This document shows positions 32,200 to 41,674 of a stretch of DNA of 64,000 bases, piece after piece. Source of the stretch: Chionoecetes opilio (Eukaryota; Arthropoda; Malacostraca; Decapoda; Majidae); assembly GCA_016584305.1 (NCBI GenBank), contig JACEEZ010022926.1:225001-289000 (forward strand). Reading direction: 5' to 3'. A program made the position numbers and the translations under genes. The notes beneath the pieces were generated by a model. The model made no database searches, was not told where the DNA came from, and saw nothing but the letters and a program-made list of their open reading frames with translations. Every line of letters begins with the position of its first letter. Within the stretch, counting starts at the first letter, position 1.

Positions 32200-33090
32200 C
32201 CAGGTTAGAAACCCAGGTAAGAATTGTCAGGCTCGAGAATGACCTAAACTGTAAAAATACAGTTTGCATAAGCCTTGTTTCCACCTTATCGCGGGTGTAC
32301 ACTTGGCTGTGTAATAAGTTTGCCAAGTTATGATAGCGATTGAATGTCAACTTCTATATTGGTGTTTCAGGTCACGCAACACACCTCTATATAAACTGAA
32401 TTGTCTTACTCACCCAAGGAAAGGCTAAGCACATCTTGCGAAGTCATGACCACAATAATGGTATAAGGGCTGCTTGTACTGCCAACAACAATGATAATAC
32501 CATAAACTTTCCTTCGCCAACAGTGTCCGAGAAAGCGCTTCCTGACTGTAAACTTGTACTTCCACCGTCCACAAGTAAATATTTTTTTTACTCTAACCCC
32601 TTTTCCTGAAACGCCCTAAGGTTGGACAAATCACCCTAAATTCATCAAATGGGCAAGTATGTTGAAATTTTACTACGCTATGTTCTATGTATATATATAT
32701 ATATATATAATAGCTTCAGCACTGATTACATATGAAACTATATCTGCTCTGAGCATTTATAACTGCTTTTTTGTCAGATTACTCTACCGTAAGAATCATA
32801 AGCATGTTAATAAATGAAAATTTTACCATTACCCTTAAATCCCTAAATGCTACCCTAAATGGGGTAATTTACCCTAAAGTGGAAACACTGCCTGGCGCAG
32901 GTAATTTTGGCTATGATCTTGATCTTGATATAACACTCTAATCATACCGCCTTTTATATCAAGGCTTAATTTTTAATATATATTAAGGCCTTTACTGCCG
33001 GGGAACAAGCGAGTTTTCGCTTGCAAGAGAAAGTTTTTCACTTGCTCAATTTCGCTTGCCGTTCAATCATTCTGCGAAGATGCTTGCCCG
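32200..33090. other. No gene recognised
   Basis: AT-rich unique-looking sequence with a short (AT)n at 32692-32710 and a few 'accctaaa' repeats around 32830-32880. No coding blocks were seen. Confidence 0.4.
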
Positions 33091-33149
33091 ATCGGTGTCG
33101 CATAAAATAGGTGTAGCCTATACGCCTACCAAGATTAATTGACATTTAA

Positions 33150-33320
33150 TCTATGCCGTGTTTTTGTCCTCCAAGGACCGTCTTGGTACGAAGACTGTTT
33201 TTTGTCTTGATTGGTTGCCGCGACAAAAACACAAGCTTGGTAGGAGCCGAAATAATAATCAACGCAAAACATTGCAAACAATATCACAAAGTAGTATAAC
33301 ACACATTTCAGCAAGCGTTA
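33150..33320. repeat. Dispersed repeat, inverse of 51480-51660
   Basis: The words 'tgtttttgtcctccaa', 'caagcttggtagg' and 'cacaaagtagtataacacac' with 'atttcagcaag' match the reverse complement of 51480-51660. No coding evidence; family unknown. Confidence 0.6.
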
Positions 33321-33429
33321 TCACTTTTGAAGTGAATACTGAAGGTATATTATGAAGGTTAAGATAAACAATAACACTTGAGCCAGTTGTCAAAAGCACC
33401 GAAAATAATTTATAGCCAAGATGGGGCCT

Positions 33430-33565
33430 GCGTTTGAGGGGCCGGATGTTCGAACGTTCGTAACGCGTCTCTAAGACCATCTTTGCATTTAGATTGATCT
33501 TGGAAAGTTCGTAACGCGTTTAGAGGTATTATCAAACGATCTTTGCGAACATCCATCCGCCATAT
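33430..33565. repeat. Small inverted repeat with 'ggatgttcgaacgttcg'
   Basis: The left part 'ggatgttcgaacgttcg' and a second 'gttcgtaacgcg' copy are followed by 'gcgaacatccatcc', an inverse of the start. The reverse complement of the left word occurs at 43248-43266 ('cgaacgttcgaacatcc'). It is probably a small MITE. Confidence 0.5.
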
Positions 33566-34041
33566 TTGTTCGTTGTTCCACCGTAGTGCTAAGGTTGCTG
33601 AAGACCACTCGCACACTGTTCGTAGGGTCGCATGATGAAGGTTTTTCTAATATACAAGCCATATAAAGTTATGTTATTAGTTGTTTATTTCATGTTGAGT
33701 TGTTTATGGTTGGTCAGGACGCTGTAGGGGGAATGTGAATTTAAAAAAAGGGTGCAATGAATGGTATATATGCTGCCGAATCCCTATAGGTGACTGAAAT
33801 AAGTGAAGTGCAAATAAAAAAGAAATGAGTCTTGTGCTAGAAGTGTATAGAGAAGATGATATGGGAGAGGAAGATGCGGGAAGTGAAGGAGGAGAATAGG
33901 AGACAAGGATGAGATGGAGAGAATGAGTCAAGTGAAGGATACGGATGGACTAGCAATACAGGGAGTTTCGTACACAAGTTGTTTCGTACCCAGGTTTTGT
34001 TAGCGGTTTCGTACACTGATTTTGAGTTTTTTCGTACATAT

Positions 34042-34074
34042 TGTTACGAAACGAGGGGGGGGGGGGGGGGGGGG

Positions 34075-34113
<39 letters not shown>

Positions 34114-34873
34114 CCACCCCCCTCAACTTCGTCACACACTTACGGCTCGGGGCAATGAAGGGGACGGGAAGGACTGAAGGGAGACACTGAACTGCTGTGC
34201 ACGGCTTTTATTTACACTATCCACACTTACTCTACTGTACAATTCACCAACACAATATACACCACGCAAACGTCTCACAGGGCGCCGCCCTTTGCGCCAC
34301 TGAGTCTGTCTCACAACCCCGGGCACGCCCACTACACAACGTTCACTGAGTCACTGTCTCACAACCCCGGGCACGCCCACTACACAACGTTAACCGTCTC
34401 TCACAAGGGCGCCGCCCTTGCCCGGCACACTTGTGTATCACTTGGTACACACTCGCCACCCCCAACACAAGTCAGTCTCTCACGTAGGGGCGCCGCCCTT
34501 GGAGCCGTGACCCCACCCCACAGTCGCCGCCACTGAGCCGAAAGGCCACGCCGTGCCCAACACAGGGCCACTCTCGTCCCCCTTCCACAAGAAGGGGAAG
34601 ACGCGCCTTTCCCAGGGCGGGTAATGCGAGGCGCAGTGGTCACGGTAATCCTGCGGGAGGGTCTGTCCACCCGTCGTGGCTGTGTTGATCCTACCCTCCA
34701 GTCGCCGCCACTGCCATCACCACGTCGGTTCCCCCCCATTCTCTGGGCCAATGAGAGGAAAGGACGTGGCGACCCGAACCGTGTGTCGAACCCCCGCCAG
34801 CGAGACCCCAGAGGTACAAACGAAGGACACGTCCCTTGTTCGCTTGTACCAGCGAACAAGGACCTTCGTAACA
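34042..34873 (-). repeat. 3' LTR of the deleted element
   Basis: This is 832 bases, including a poly-G block at about 34054-34107 that is only about 10 Gs in the other LTR. Apart from that block and a partial 47-base internal duplication present in the other copy, the two LTRs differ at few positions, so insertion is fairly recent. Confidence 0.8.
34054..34107 (+). repeat. Poly-G tract in the LTR
   Basis: More than 50 Gs interrupted by one A lie at the start of the LTR. The paired LTR has about 10. The difference may be real slippage or an assembly artefact, and it has high G-quadruplex potential. Confidence 0.85.
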
Positions 34874-34879
34874 CTGTCC

Positions 34880-35190
34880 CCTCCTTCGTGAGTAGTGGCG
34901 ACCTCGCCACAACATCAGTTCCGCCTCCGGGAGATCCACCGCCTCCGGGTGATCCACCGCCTCCGGGTGATCCACCGCCGCCGGGTGATCCACCGCCGCC
35001 GGGTGAACCATACCGTGGCCGGTAAGGCTCTGCAGCTCCTTAATGAGCACTTGGTGGCTCTCATCCAGCGCCTGTCGCGTTTGAGCCCCCAACTGCTGGG
35101 CCTGAACCTGGAACTGCTACTTCAGCAGTTCCGCCAAGTCACCCAGCGTGGTCGGGCTGCTTACTGCGGCGGCAGGGTCAGCCATCTTGC
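34880..35190 (-). pseudogene. Start of Gag of the deleted LTR element
   Basis: The minus strand reads MADPAAAVSSPTTLGDLAEL, then a stop after LLK, then QFQVQAQQLGAQTRQALDES and a (P[AE]AVDH)n repeat. The repeat comes from a 15-base unit copied about six times at 34915-35010. The remainder of gag and all of pol are gone. Confidence 0.6.
34915..35010. repeat. 15-bp coding minisatellite
   Basis: About six copies of a ccgccgccgggtgat-type unit encode PAAVD/PEAVD on the minus strand and PPPGD on the plus strand. The units differ by one or two bases. Confidence 0.8.
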
Positions 35191-35283
35191 CTGACGCCTT
35201 GAAGCGCAGTCACAGAGTCCCTTCCCCCACAGCCTCGCCGTCTCTCCAAAGCCCACGACCCCACCCCCACTACCTGACACCAA

Positions 35284-36074
35284 TGTTACGAAACAAGGGG
35301 GGGGGGGTCATCCACCCCCCTCAACTTCGTCACACACTTACGGCTCGGGGCAATGAAGGGGACGGGAAGGACTGAAGGGAGACACTGAACTGCTGTGCAC
35401 GGCTTTTATTTACACTACCCACACTTACTCTACTGTACAATTCACCAACACAATGTACACCACGCAAACGTCTCACAGGGCGCCGCCCTTTGCGCCACTG
35501 AGTCACTGTCTCACAACCCCGGGCACGCCCACTACACAACGTTCACTGAGTCACTGTCTCACAACCCCGGGCACGCCCACTACACAACGTTAACCGTCTC
35601 TCACAAGGGCGCCGCCCTTGCCCGGCACACTTGTGTATCACTTGGTACACACTCGCCACCCCCAACACAAGTCAGTCTCTCACGTAGGGGCGCCGCCCTT
35701 GGAGCCGTGACCCCACCCCACAGTCGCCGCCACTGAGCCGAAAGGCCACGCCGTGCCCAACACAGGGCCACTCTCGTCCCCCTTCCACAAGAAGGGGAAG
35801 ACGCACCTTTCCCAGGGCGGGTAATGCGAGGCGCAGTGGTCACTGTAATCCTGCGGGAGGGCCTGTCCACCCGTCGTGGCTGTGTTGATCCTACCCTCCA
35901 GTCGCCGCCACTGCCATCACCACGTCGGTTCCCCCCCCATTCTCTGGGCCAATGGGAGGAAAGGACGTGGCGACCCGAACCGTGTGTCGAACCCCCGCCA
36001 GTGAGACCCCAGAGGTACAAACGAAGGACACATCCCTTGTTCGCTTGTACCAGCGAACAAGGACCTTCGTAACA
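35284..36074 (-). repeat. 5' LTR of the deleted element
   Basis: This is 791 bases, the partner of 34042-34873. On the minus strand it is followed directly by the primer-binding-site-like sequence at 35283-35266. Confidence 0.8.
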
Positions 36075-36229
36075 ATATATATATACCTGGTGTGTCGATT
36101 CGTAATTCTAGGCATCAAGTTAAACTCTGACCTGAGTGTACGAAACGACTCGAATTGAAACGAAACAACATTTAGGTCTACGAATGATCGAATCTACTGG
36201 TGTACGAAACAACTTCTGTACGAACTGAC

Positions 36230-37018
36230 TGCATCCTCCTCTCATCAATGCTACGGAGAGGCAAAGATAAGAGACATTCGAGCACCGGTGTACTAGTGCG
36301 TGGAATGCATGTATACTGTAGGTGGAAAAGTGAAATACATAAAGGTTTTCTTTTTTTTTTTTTTCTTTATAAGTGCAGTATAGACCAATACAATACAACA
36401 CAACCAATCGGTGGTTTTAAGTACCCTGAACGTTTCGTTCTTATTATAAGGAGTATTTCTAACCCACACAAAAGCTGTCGGAAATGAAAAAAATAACACA
36501 TGGGGTCTGGGGGGGCGACCCCCCCCCCCCAGTGAGGCTAGGTTACGTAATCAATGCCCGAGTTAGATTAGTAACTAACTTGTCTTGGAGGGCGTAGCCC
36601 CCCCCAGTTATGTCAGAAGAGTATTGGTCATAAGGGAGTATTGGTTGAAACTGCATATTTACCTAGAAGAGTGTGTAGAGGATAAAGGATCGTGATTGGT
36701 GGGCAAGGATGTCTGAGAAGAGTAGGTACATTCTACTCCAACTCTAAGAGATGGTATGTGAGTAATGCGAAAGTATTAAATGAATGATTCAATGATGGAA
36801 GCTGCGGTAGTGAGATATGTTATTCTAGGCAAGTTCACGACCACTGAAATTGTGGGGTTAGAGCACATAAAAATCACTAGAATGCAGGCTTTCATTTCAA
36901 CCTAACCCATCTACTGTAATATGTCAAGTTGATATTATTTCGGTGCTGAGCTGGGGGGGAATCACCCCCGCTCAATCATAAACCTAACCTAGACATATAG
37001 TCAACTGGCCAACCTAAC
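36230..37018. other. Old repeat remnants; no gene
   Basis: About 36408-36660 is an end-less relative of the 30903-31412 repeat (shared 'cggtggttttaagta', 'aaggagtatttct' and G-run/C-run pair). Short CCTAACCTA tracts lie at 36980-37020 and provide the insertion site of the gypsy element. Confidence 0.5.
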
Positions 37019-37023
37019 CTAAC

Positions 37024-37179
37024 TGTTGGGGTTGGAACACAGAAGGGCTGGGGGCGCGGCGTGATGTTTATTGGAGACTTAAACTCTAGTTATAGAGAGC
37101 TGACAGGACGACTGGTCACTGCCCGCCTCGGGGACACTGAGATGTGGCGGGAAGGTGAGGGTTGCCACACACCCCCACA
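37024..37179 (-). repeat. 3' LTR of the gypsy element
   Basis: This is 156 bases. It lacks the 20 bases (ctcgccggagtcccaactgc or a register shift of it) present in the partner LTR and has a few substitutions. The polypurine tract adjoins it. Confidence 0.85.
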
Positions 37180-37294
37180 CTCCCCCCCCCCAATTACACA
37201 AATAGCTCACCGTGGGCGGTGTAATGAAAAAACAGAAACATTTGAAAACGAGTGAACCGAGGGATACAAACAAATTTTGTGATATGTGTGGCAC

Positions 37295-37708
37295 TCAGTG
37301 TGTTGCCTGAGGGGTGGCGTTATCTAACACGTAGTCCAGCAGGTGGCGTGGTGCCTGTCTGTGGCGTTGAGGCCTTCCTTGGCTGGGCGGGGTGGCGCCA
37401 GGCGTCGCTGCTGTCCCGTCGTCGTGCCCCTGAACGCACGTGAGAGGGCGCAAGTGGCGCCGGTTCCTGATGGTGGTGCGCCCGCTGCCGTCCAGCCGCA
37501 CCAAGTACTGCCTGGGTGCCGTAGTCTCCAGGACAGTGCCTGCGCGATCCCAGCGCCCACTGCCGGGGTTTAGGATGCGGGTCCGTAGGCCGGGCGTGAG
37601 GGGCTCGGGGTTTTGGGCTGTTTGGTCATGCCGGGAAGCTGCACTGTCCCCAGAGCGGGCCATGGCCCGTTCGCGCTCCCGCAGCAGCCACGCCCATCGC
37701 TCGCTCAC
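37295..37708 (-). pseudogene. Gypsy integrase C-terminal domain (frameshifted off pol)
   Basis: After one frameshift near 37710, the reading continues SERWAWLLRERERAMARSGD, then GSGRWDRAGTVLETTAPRQY and LVRLDGSGRTTIRNRRHLRP. This matches the gypsy integrase tail in which a small barrel (G.RWD..G.V......Y.V.L..SGR...RNRR.LRP) binds DNA. It is the natural end of the 37710-39578 frame. Confidence 0.75.
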
Positions 37709-37709
37709 C

Positions 37710-39578
37710 TCATAGAGCGACGTGGTCCACAGGTATGGCGTCCCGCAGCTGACGTCCTGTGATCAGCTGGGCTGGGGAGGCTTCGGAGCCCTGCGGGGGG
37801 GTGTTGAGGTACTGCATGATGGCCCATGCAGCGGCGTCGGTTTTCCGGGAGCCGTTCCGGCCAGTGTTGCCGCGTAGCAACCTCTTGGCACACTTGACTG
37901 CCGCCTCTGCGCGGCCGTTAGACTGGGGGTAATGTGCTGATGAGACCCTCAGCCGCACACGCCAGGTGTCGAAGCCCCTGGATTCCTGACTGGTGAGGTT
38001 CGTTCCCCCATCGCACGACAGCTCCTCTGGGATGCCGAAGCGCTTGAACCATCGTCGGAACACCGTGATGAGGCGTGCACTGGTGGCGTCGCCTGACAGG
38101 TGCTCCACTTCGAGCCATCCCGAGAGCCTGTCAGCGACGGCGATATAGGTGTGGCCGTCCAGTTGAAATAAATCAGCCACCACTTGCTGGAATGGGTACT
38201 GCGGGGGCGGGGTGGGCAAGAGGGTTTCTGCGGGGCTGGAGGGGGCGTGCGTGTCGCATACCGCACATTGGCGCCTCTTCTGCTCCACCTCCGCGTCAAT
38301 CCCTGGCCAGTAGACTGACTGCCTCGCCCTGCGTAGCATTGAGTCCCTGCACTGGTGCCCCGCATGAAGGTTCGCGAGGACTGCACGCCTCAGGGCCGCA
38401 GGTATGACCAGCCGCGGGTGTTTCTCGTCACAGGTGTAAAGGACGATGTTCCCTTGGCAGGAGAGGTGGCGCCGCATCTTGAAGTACTGGCGGAGGGCGA
38501 GCGGCTCCCAGTCCTTTCGTTCAGCCCAGCCGTCATTGGCTACGCATTCCCGCAAGAGCCGGTACTCCTCGTCCCGTGCAGCCTCTTCCTCCACTTGATG
38601 AAGGTCCACAACATGCCCCACCTCGTCCTCGGCTGCCGCGGCTGTGGCTGCGGTCATGGCTGCGCATACCAGCTCTTCATCGTCTTCATCCGATCCTTCT
38701 GGCCCACCTGACAGGATCGGGTAGCGCGACAAGGCGTCTGCCGCGCAGTTGGTGTCGCCCTTCAGGTACTTGATGCGGAAGGTGAACATTAGCGTCTTCT
38801 CTTTTAGGTTGAGGATCCGGGGGTTGGCTATGTCCCTTTTGTTCCTTGTCTCCGAAAATCCTTGTAAGGGCCTTGTGGTCTGTGACGAGCGTGAGGTTTT
38901 TGCAGCCAAGGAGGAAGAGCGTGCCTTCTTTAGGCACCAGGCGATGGCAAGCGCTTCCCCCTCGAGGGTACTGTAGTTCCTCTCGGCCGCTGTGAGATGT
39001 CGGCTGCCACAGAGCACAAGTTTCCACCCGCCAGGGCAGCATAGCGGCGACTTCTCGAGACACACTCGCAATACTGCTGCCCGGACAAGGAAGCCAATAC
39101 CCTGGCGACTGTAGTCAGTGAGGACTGCTGTAGGGCGCGACACATCATAGAAGCGCAGTCCCTCGGCCGCCAATCGCCCAATAGTGTCTTTGGCGGAGGT
39201 GAAGAGCGCCTCCAACTGCTTGTCCCAGTACACTGCCTTCCCACCCGGTTTCTTGAGTAGCTCCCTGAAGGGCTCCATGACAGGGGCGACCGCCAGGAAG
39301 GGCGCGACCTGGTTGACGAGGCCAAACCATGACCGCACGTCAGTCAGGGTGGGCTGGGCGGGCATCTTGAAGTCGGTTATGCTGTTGACGAGGTCGCGGC
39401 TTGGCTGGTACCCTTCCCAGCCCAGGAGGTAGCCGGCAAAGGTGACGCTCCTCCTGCAGAAGCGGAACTTGTCAGGTCGCAGGGTGACACCGCTCTCCAT
39501 GCACCTCTGGAGAAATTGTATGTGTGCCAGAAGGCGTCGCTGACGCTGCTGTCGTGGAGTAGAGTGTCGTCCACGCAC
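37710..39578 (-). CDS. Gypsy pol: RT thumb, RNase H and integrase (622 residues)
   Basis: The polyprotein segment copies RNA to DNA, degrades the RNA strand and inserts the DNA. Residues 20-110 are the RT thumb/connection (FLQRCMESGVTLRPDKFRFC, FAGYLLGWEGYQPS). Residues 140-290 are RNase H (VLTDYSRQGIGFLV, STLEGEALAIAWCLKKA, LKGDTNCAADALSR). Residues 395-570 are integrase: zinc ligands H405, H408, C438 and C441, and a DD35E triad at D469, D523 and E558 (VADLFQLDG, CDGGTN, NGRAEAAV). Residues about 221-245 are out of frame; the expected TDHKAL box lies in another minus frame near 38880. The start Met is not the true start, since RT lies upstream. Confidence 0.85.
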   Translation of the reverse strand: MRGRHSTPRQQRQRRLLAHIQFLQRCMESGVTLRPDKFRFCRRSVTFAGYLLGWEGYQPSRDLVNSITDFKMPAQPTLTDVRSWFGLVNQVAPFLAVAPVMEPFRELLKKPGGKAVYWDKQLEALFTSAKDTIGRLAAEGLRFYDVSRPTAVLTDYSRQGIGFLVRAAVLRVCLEKSPLCCPGGWKLVLCGSRHLTAAERNYSTLEGEALAIAWCLKKARSSSLAAKTSRSSQTTRPLQGFSETRNKRDIANPRILNLKEKTLMFTFRIKYLKGDTNCAADALSRYPILSGGPEGSDEDDEELVCAAMTAATAAAAEDEVGHVVDLHQVEEEAARDEEYRLLRECVANDGWAERKDWEPLALRQYFKMRRHLSCQGNIVLYTCDEKHPRLVIPAALRRAVLANLHAGHQCRDSMLRRARQSVYWPGIDAEVEQKRRQCAVCDTHAPSSPAETLLPTPPPQYPFQQVVADLFQLDGHTYIAVADRLSGWLEVEHLSGDATSARLITVFRRWFKRFGIPEELSCDGGTNLTSQESRGFDTWRVRLRVSSAHYPQSNGRAEAAVKCAKRLLRGNTGRNGSRKTDAAAWAIMQYLNTPPQGSEASPAQLITGRQLRDAIPVDHVAL

Positions 39579-40002
39579 TTGAGCTTCCTGGGCACGTCGG
39601 TGGGTGGTGTCGTCAAAAACGCTTTGTGAACGCGTCCTGCGAAGCGCAGTGGCCCATGGGGGTGCGGCGGTACCGGTAGCGCCCCCAGGGGGTGATGAAT
39701 GTTGTGAGCTTGCGGCTCTCCTCGTCGAGGGGGACCTGGTGGTAGCCCGAGTATGCGTCCGCTACGGTCTTAAATGTATGTTTGGGCACGCTAGAGACGA
39801 GATCGAAGGGCGGTCTGGTGTAGTGTGTCTCTCTGAGGCTCGCACGGTTAGGCGCTGAAAGTCGACCGTGCGACGGGGGCCTTCCGTCCTTTTTTGGCAC
39901 TACCACCATTCTGGAGCACCATTCGGGGGGCTCGCCTGCGGGCCCCCGCCTCGATGATGCCCTTGTCAACATCGTCGTCCAGCTGTCGTCGTACCTCGTC
40001 AA
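39377..40002 (-). pseudogene. Gypsy reverse transcriptase fingers and palm, frameshifted
   Basis: Two overlapping minus frames hold the RT core: VVVPKKDGR, KTVADAYSGYHQVPLDEESR, FITPWGRYRYRRTPMG and, after a shift near 39616, LKCVDDTLLHDSSV (YVDD with Tyr changed to Cys). The N-terminal tether (PHHVHLRPDTRPHAVHVPAS) is at the end of the 39848-41674 frame. At least two frameshifts break the enzyme. Confidence 0.75.
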
Positions 40003-41674
40003 AGAAGTGGAGCGGGACTGAGGCTGGGACGTGGACTGCGTGGGGGCGTGTGTCGGGCCGTAGGTGGACGTGGTGAGGCGGACCGCTCATCTCTGGTAGC
40101 GGCGTGCGTCCCATGGCAAACACAGTGCGCCCGAAGGGCTCCAAGAACCATTTCTCGAGGCGATCGACGTTCTCCTCTACGAGTTCGTGAGGTGGCGATT
40201 CCGGGCGACGTGGGTTTTGTGGGGTGTCTGATGGCTCCACAGCACACATACTGGTGGGTGAAAGGGGGCGCGGGAAGGTGTGATGGACCAGGCGAAGGGC
40301 CTTGCATGCCTTGAGCGATAGGTAGAGTTGTTGCACGCCTTCGGCGATGTAGATGCACTCTGTGGTGGAGACAGTCCCCACGGAGACCTGACAGGTGATG
40401 GTTCCCAGGAGGCGCATGCTGCCCCCGGCAACGTGGGTGACTGCCGTGGGTGTAGCCTGGAGCTGACGTTGGGATATGCCGAGGTCCCCCAACAGTAGGC
40501 GACCCGCCACAGACACTTGCGCCCCAGTGTCCGCCACTGCTGTGTAGGGACACGAGACGCGAGGGCGTGAGCAGCTGATCACCACGGGTAGCGACGCCGC
40601 CATCTCCACTCCTCCAACGATCACTGCACCGGAGGTAGGGGTGAAGTTCGAATGATGGACGGGCGGACGAGCGCCGCCCTGGGGGGTGAGGGCCGGACAC
40701 AGGCGCCAGAAGTGCCCCTTCTGGCCGCAACAACGGCATGTCGCTGCAAACGCTCTGCACTGACGCCCACCTGTACACTCAGATTCACCGCATGCTGGGC
40801 ACCGCCTGCGTCCCCGCCGGACTCCGTCTTGGCGGGTTTTTCCTTGTCCGCTAAGCCGGCGCGCGGGGCCCGCTGCCGCCACCTCGTGGTGTGGAGCCAT
40901 GACGGGCGGGGGTAGTGTGTCACCGACCCCCACACTGGCTACGTAGCTCGACGGTTGGTCACTCGCCTTTTCCGCGGCCTCAAAAATTTCACACACGGGA
41001 ACTATTTCACTGAATGACCCGAGGCGTGGGAAGCAACGCAACACCCCCGCTTTCATGTTGCGATCACGTAGCCCCATCACTATTTTCTTGCTGAGCATGT
41101 ACTCCTCTAAGGGGCACTGGCACTCAGGGCACCTAAAGCCGCACTCATTTGCTTTGGCGCGGCACTGGGAGATATACGCACACACACTGTCACTCGATGC
41201 CTGTGCTAGAGAGAAGAATTCCGCCCACGCTCCGATGATACAGCGTGTACCGATCACCACGCTTCTCACAACGTCGATTGCCTTCGTGGTTGAGAGTTGC
41301 CTGAACACTTGCTTGCCCAGGCGCGCGTCGATGCGCTGTTGCACCTCTGTGTTACAAAGGAGGCGTACATAAGGTGCCGCTGTGGGTGCCGCCCAACCGC
41401 AGATGCTGCTGTAGTCCTCTACGCTGGTGGCCCATGCCTCAAACGTTGCCGGCGACATGCCCACGGTCGCTCCCCCTGGTCCTGGAGGAGGTGGTGGGCG
41501 ATGCTGCCGGGTCGTTGGCCAGAGTTGCTGCTGAGTGGCTGGTGTATAGCGCGTGGCGTTGTGGTATGGCGGCAGATTGGACCACGCGGCTGTTCCTACG
41601 CGCCCGCTACCTGCCGCAGGCGTCTCTACGCCGCCCATGCCTTCCTCCATGAGCCCCTGAAGATACTGCGCCAT
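39848..41674 (-). CDS. Gypsy Gag-protease frame running into RT (608 residues)
   Basis: A single open frame covers the capsid-like region (about 75-240, starting MSPATFEAWATSVEDYSSIC), a basic patch, a CX2CX4HX4C knuckle (CRCCGQKGHFWRLC, 313-326) and the aspartic protease site VADTGAQVSVAG (380-391). RT tether sequence extends to about residue 575, and the last part is frameshifted. Gag and Pol are thus in one frame, without the usual frameshift. The first ATG overlaps the LTR edge: its A is the last LTR base. A second Met (residue 9) is an alternative start. The product would package RNA and process the polyprotein. Confidence 0.8.
   Translation of the reverse strand: MAQYLQGLMEEGMGGVETPAAGSGRVGTAAWSNLPPYHNATRYTPATQQQLWPTTRQHRPPPPPGPGGATVGMSPATFEAWATSVEDYSSICGWAAPTAAPYVRLLCNTEVQQRIDARLGKQVFRQLSTTKAIDVVRSVVIGTRCIIGAWAEFFSLAQASSDSVCAYISQCRAKANECGFRCPECQCPLEEYMLSKKIVMGLRDRNMKAGVLRCFPRLGSFSEIVPVCEIFEAAEKASDQPSSYVASVGVGDTLPPPVMAPHHEVAAAGPARRLSGQGKTRQDGVRRGRRRCPACGESECTGGRQCRAFAATCRCCGQKGHFWRLCPALTPQGGARPPVHHSNFTPTSGAVIVGGVEMAASLPVVISCSRPRVSCPYTAVADTGAQVSVAGRLLLGDLGISQRQLQATPTAVTHVAGGSMRLLGTITCQVSVGTVSTTECIYIAEGVQQLYLSLKACKALRLVHHTFPRPLSPTSMCAVEPSDTPQNPRRPESPPHELVEENVDRLEKWFLEPFGRTVFAMGRTPLPEMSGPPHHVHLRPDTRPHAVHVPASVPLHFFDEVRRQLDDDVDKGIIEAGARRRAPRMVLQNGGSAKKGRKAPVARSTFSA

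Larger units (their letters stand above)
34042..36074 (-). mobile_element. Internally deleted LTR retrotransposon (two LTRs, gag start only)
   Basis: Two direct repeats of about 0.8 kb (34042-34873 and 35284-36074) both begin tgttacgaaac and end cttcgtaaca. That gives TG...CA ends with 9-bp inverted tips. ATAT flanks both sides (34038-34041, 36075-36078). On the minus strand the region after the 5' LTR begins TTGGTGTCAGGTAGTGGG, a plausible primer-binding site. The region before the 3' LTR ends in purine-rich aaggaggggacag. Only about 410 bases lie between the LTRs, with the start of gag. It is non-autonomous, and gypsy-like by its ends. Confidence 0.8.
33963..36228. repeat. Inverted-repeat host of the LTR element ('gtttcgtacac' ends)
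   Basis: Left 'agtttcgtacacaagttgtt' (about 33962) and right 'gtgtacgaaacaacttctgt' (about 36202) are inverse. Further 'tttcgtac'/'gtacgaaac' words lie inside each flank. The LTR retrotransposon at 34042-36074 sits between the arms, so the original element would be only about 230 bases. Confidence 0.55.

Noticed and set aside
34401..36020. Arg/Gly-rich open frames on the minus strand, present twice
   Set aside because: They lie inside the paired LTRs and repeat with them; LTRs are not expected to code for protein.
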